Source of the DNA: an uncultured bacterium
GTDB taxonomy: Bacteria > Patescibacteriota > Patescibacteriia > 2-12-FULL-60-25
Assembly (NCBI GenBank): GCA_937968025.1
Contig: CALBSL010000068.1
Location: 1 to 6,669, forward strand
Length of the DNA: 6,669 nt
Direction: 5' to 3'
The notes below the pieces were generated by a model. That model was given only the letters and a program-made list of their open reading frames with translations, was not told the origin of the DNA and made no database searches. Shown here piece by piece: positions 6,650 to 6,669 of the stretch. The number at the start of each line of letters is the position of its first letter. Positions within the stretch are counted from its first letter, which is position 1. A program made the position numbers and the translations under genes.

Positions 6650-6651
6650 CC

Positions 6652-6669
6652 ATGTCTGAAGCATGGATG
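6652..6669 (+). CDS. Possible start of a next gene, cut by the window end
   Basis: An ATG 31 bases after the SGNH stop opens six codons (MSEAWM) to the end of the window without a stop. Spacing and strand would suit a co-oriented downstream gene. Six codons carry no coding signal, and no Shine-Dalgarno is visible (though none is seen at the other starts either). The ATG also sits within one arm of a small inverted repeat. The call is speculative and no function can be proposed. Confidence 0.2.

Noticed and set aside
1..6669. CRISPR array, tRNA/rRNA, transposase or defence-island genes
   Set aside because: No repeat-spacer periodicity, RNA-gene-like sequence, transposase motif or nuclease/helicase gene was seen. 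The window is filled by glycan biosynthesis genes.

Overview
This 6.7-kb window is a compact, gene-dense piece of a bacterial surface-polysaccharide (exopolysaccharide, capsule or O-antigen-like) locus. It holds five complete protein-coding genes and possibly the first codons of a sixth. The first 22 bases are not genomic. They exactly match the 3' end of the Illumina TruSeq read-1 adapter, so the window probably begins at the raw end of an assembled contig from shotgun sequencing, and genomic sequence starts at about base 23.

Layout: (1) 40-1416 (+) encodes a complete polyprenyl-phosphate hexose-1-phosphate transferase, the membrane enzyme that puts the first sugar on the lipid carrier. (2) 1367-3190 (-), 3196-4317 (-) and 4334-5350 (-) form a tight three-gene operon, transcribed from right to left. 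It encodes a GT4-type glycosyltransferase, a second GT4-type glycosyltransferase and a glutamine-dependent asparagine synthase-like amidotransferase, with gaps of only 16 and 5 bases. The last gene of this operon overlaps the 3' end of the phosphotransferase gene tail to tail by 50 bp. (3) 5351-5531 is a 181-bp divergent intergenic region that must hold the operon's promoter and probably that of the next gene. (4) 5532-6620 (+) encodes a membrane-anchored SGNH-fold hydrolase or acyltransferase. (5) 6621-6669 holds a weak terminator-like hairpin, an inverted repeat and a possible new start codon before the window ends.

A plausible joint role (inference) is as follows. The phosphotransferase primes the undecaprenyl-phosphate carrier on the cytoplasmic face and the two GT4 enzymes add sugars. 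The asparagine synthase-like enzyme supplies amide nitrogen, either to make asparagine or, as for some homologues in polysaccharide loci, to amidate a sugar acid. The SGNH protein acts outside the membrane, adding or removing O-acyl groups on the glycan. No flippase, polymerase or export gene is in view, so the locus must continue beyond the window.

Organism: GC content is intermediate (about half) and genes are packed with overlaps. None of the five starts has a recognisable Shine-Dalgarno sequence. The two glycosyltransferases have the look of proteins common in Patescibacteria (Candidate Phyla Radiation, Parcubacteria-like lineages). A metagenome-derived Patescibacterium is my best guess, but this is inference from style and not a proven assignment. 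I see no RNA gene, CRISPR array, mobile element or obviously new defence system.
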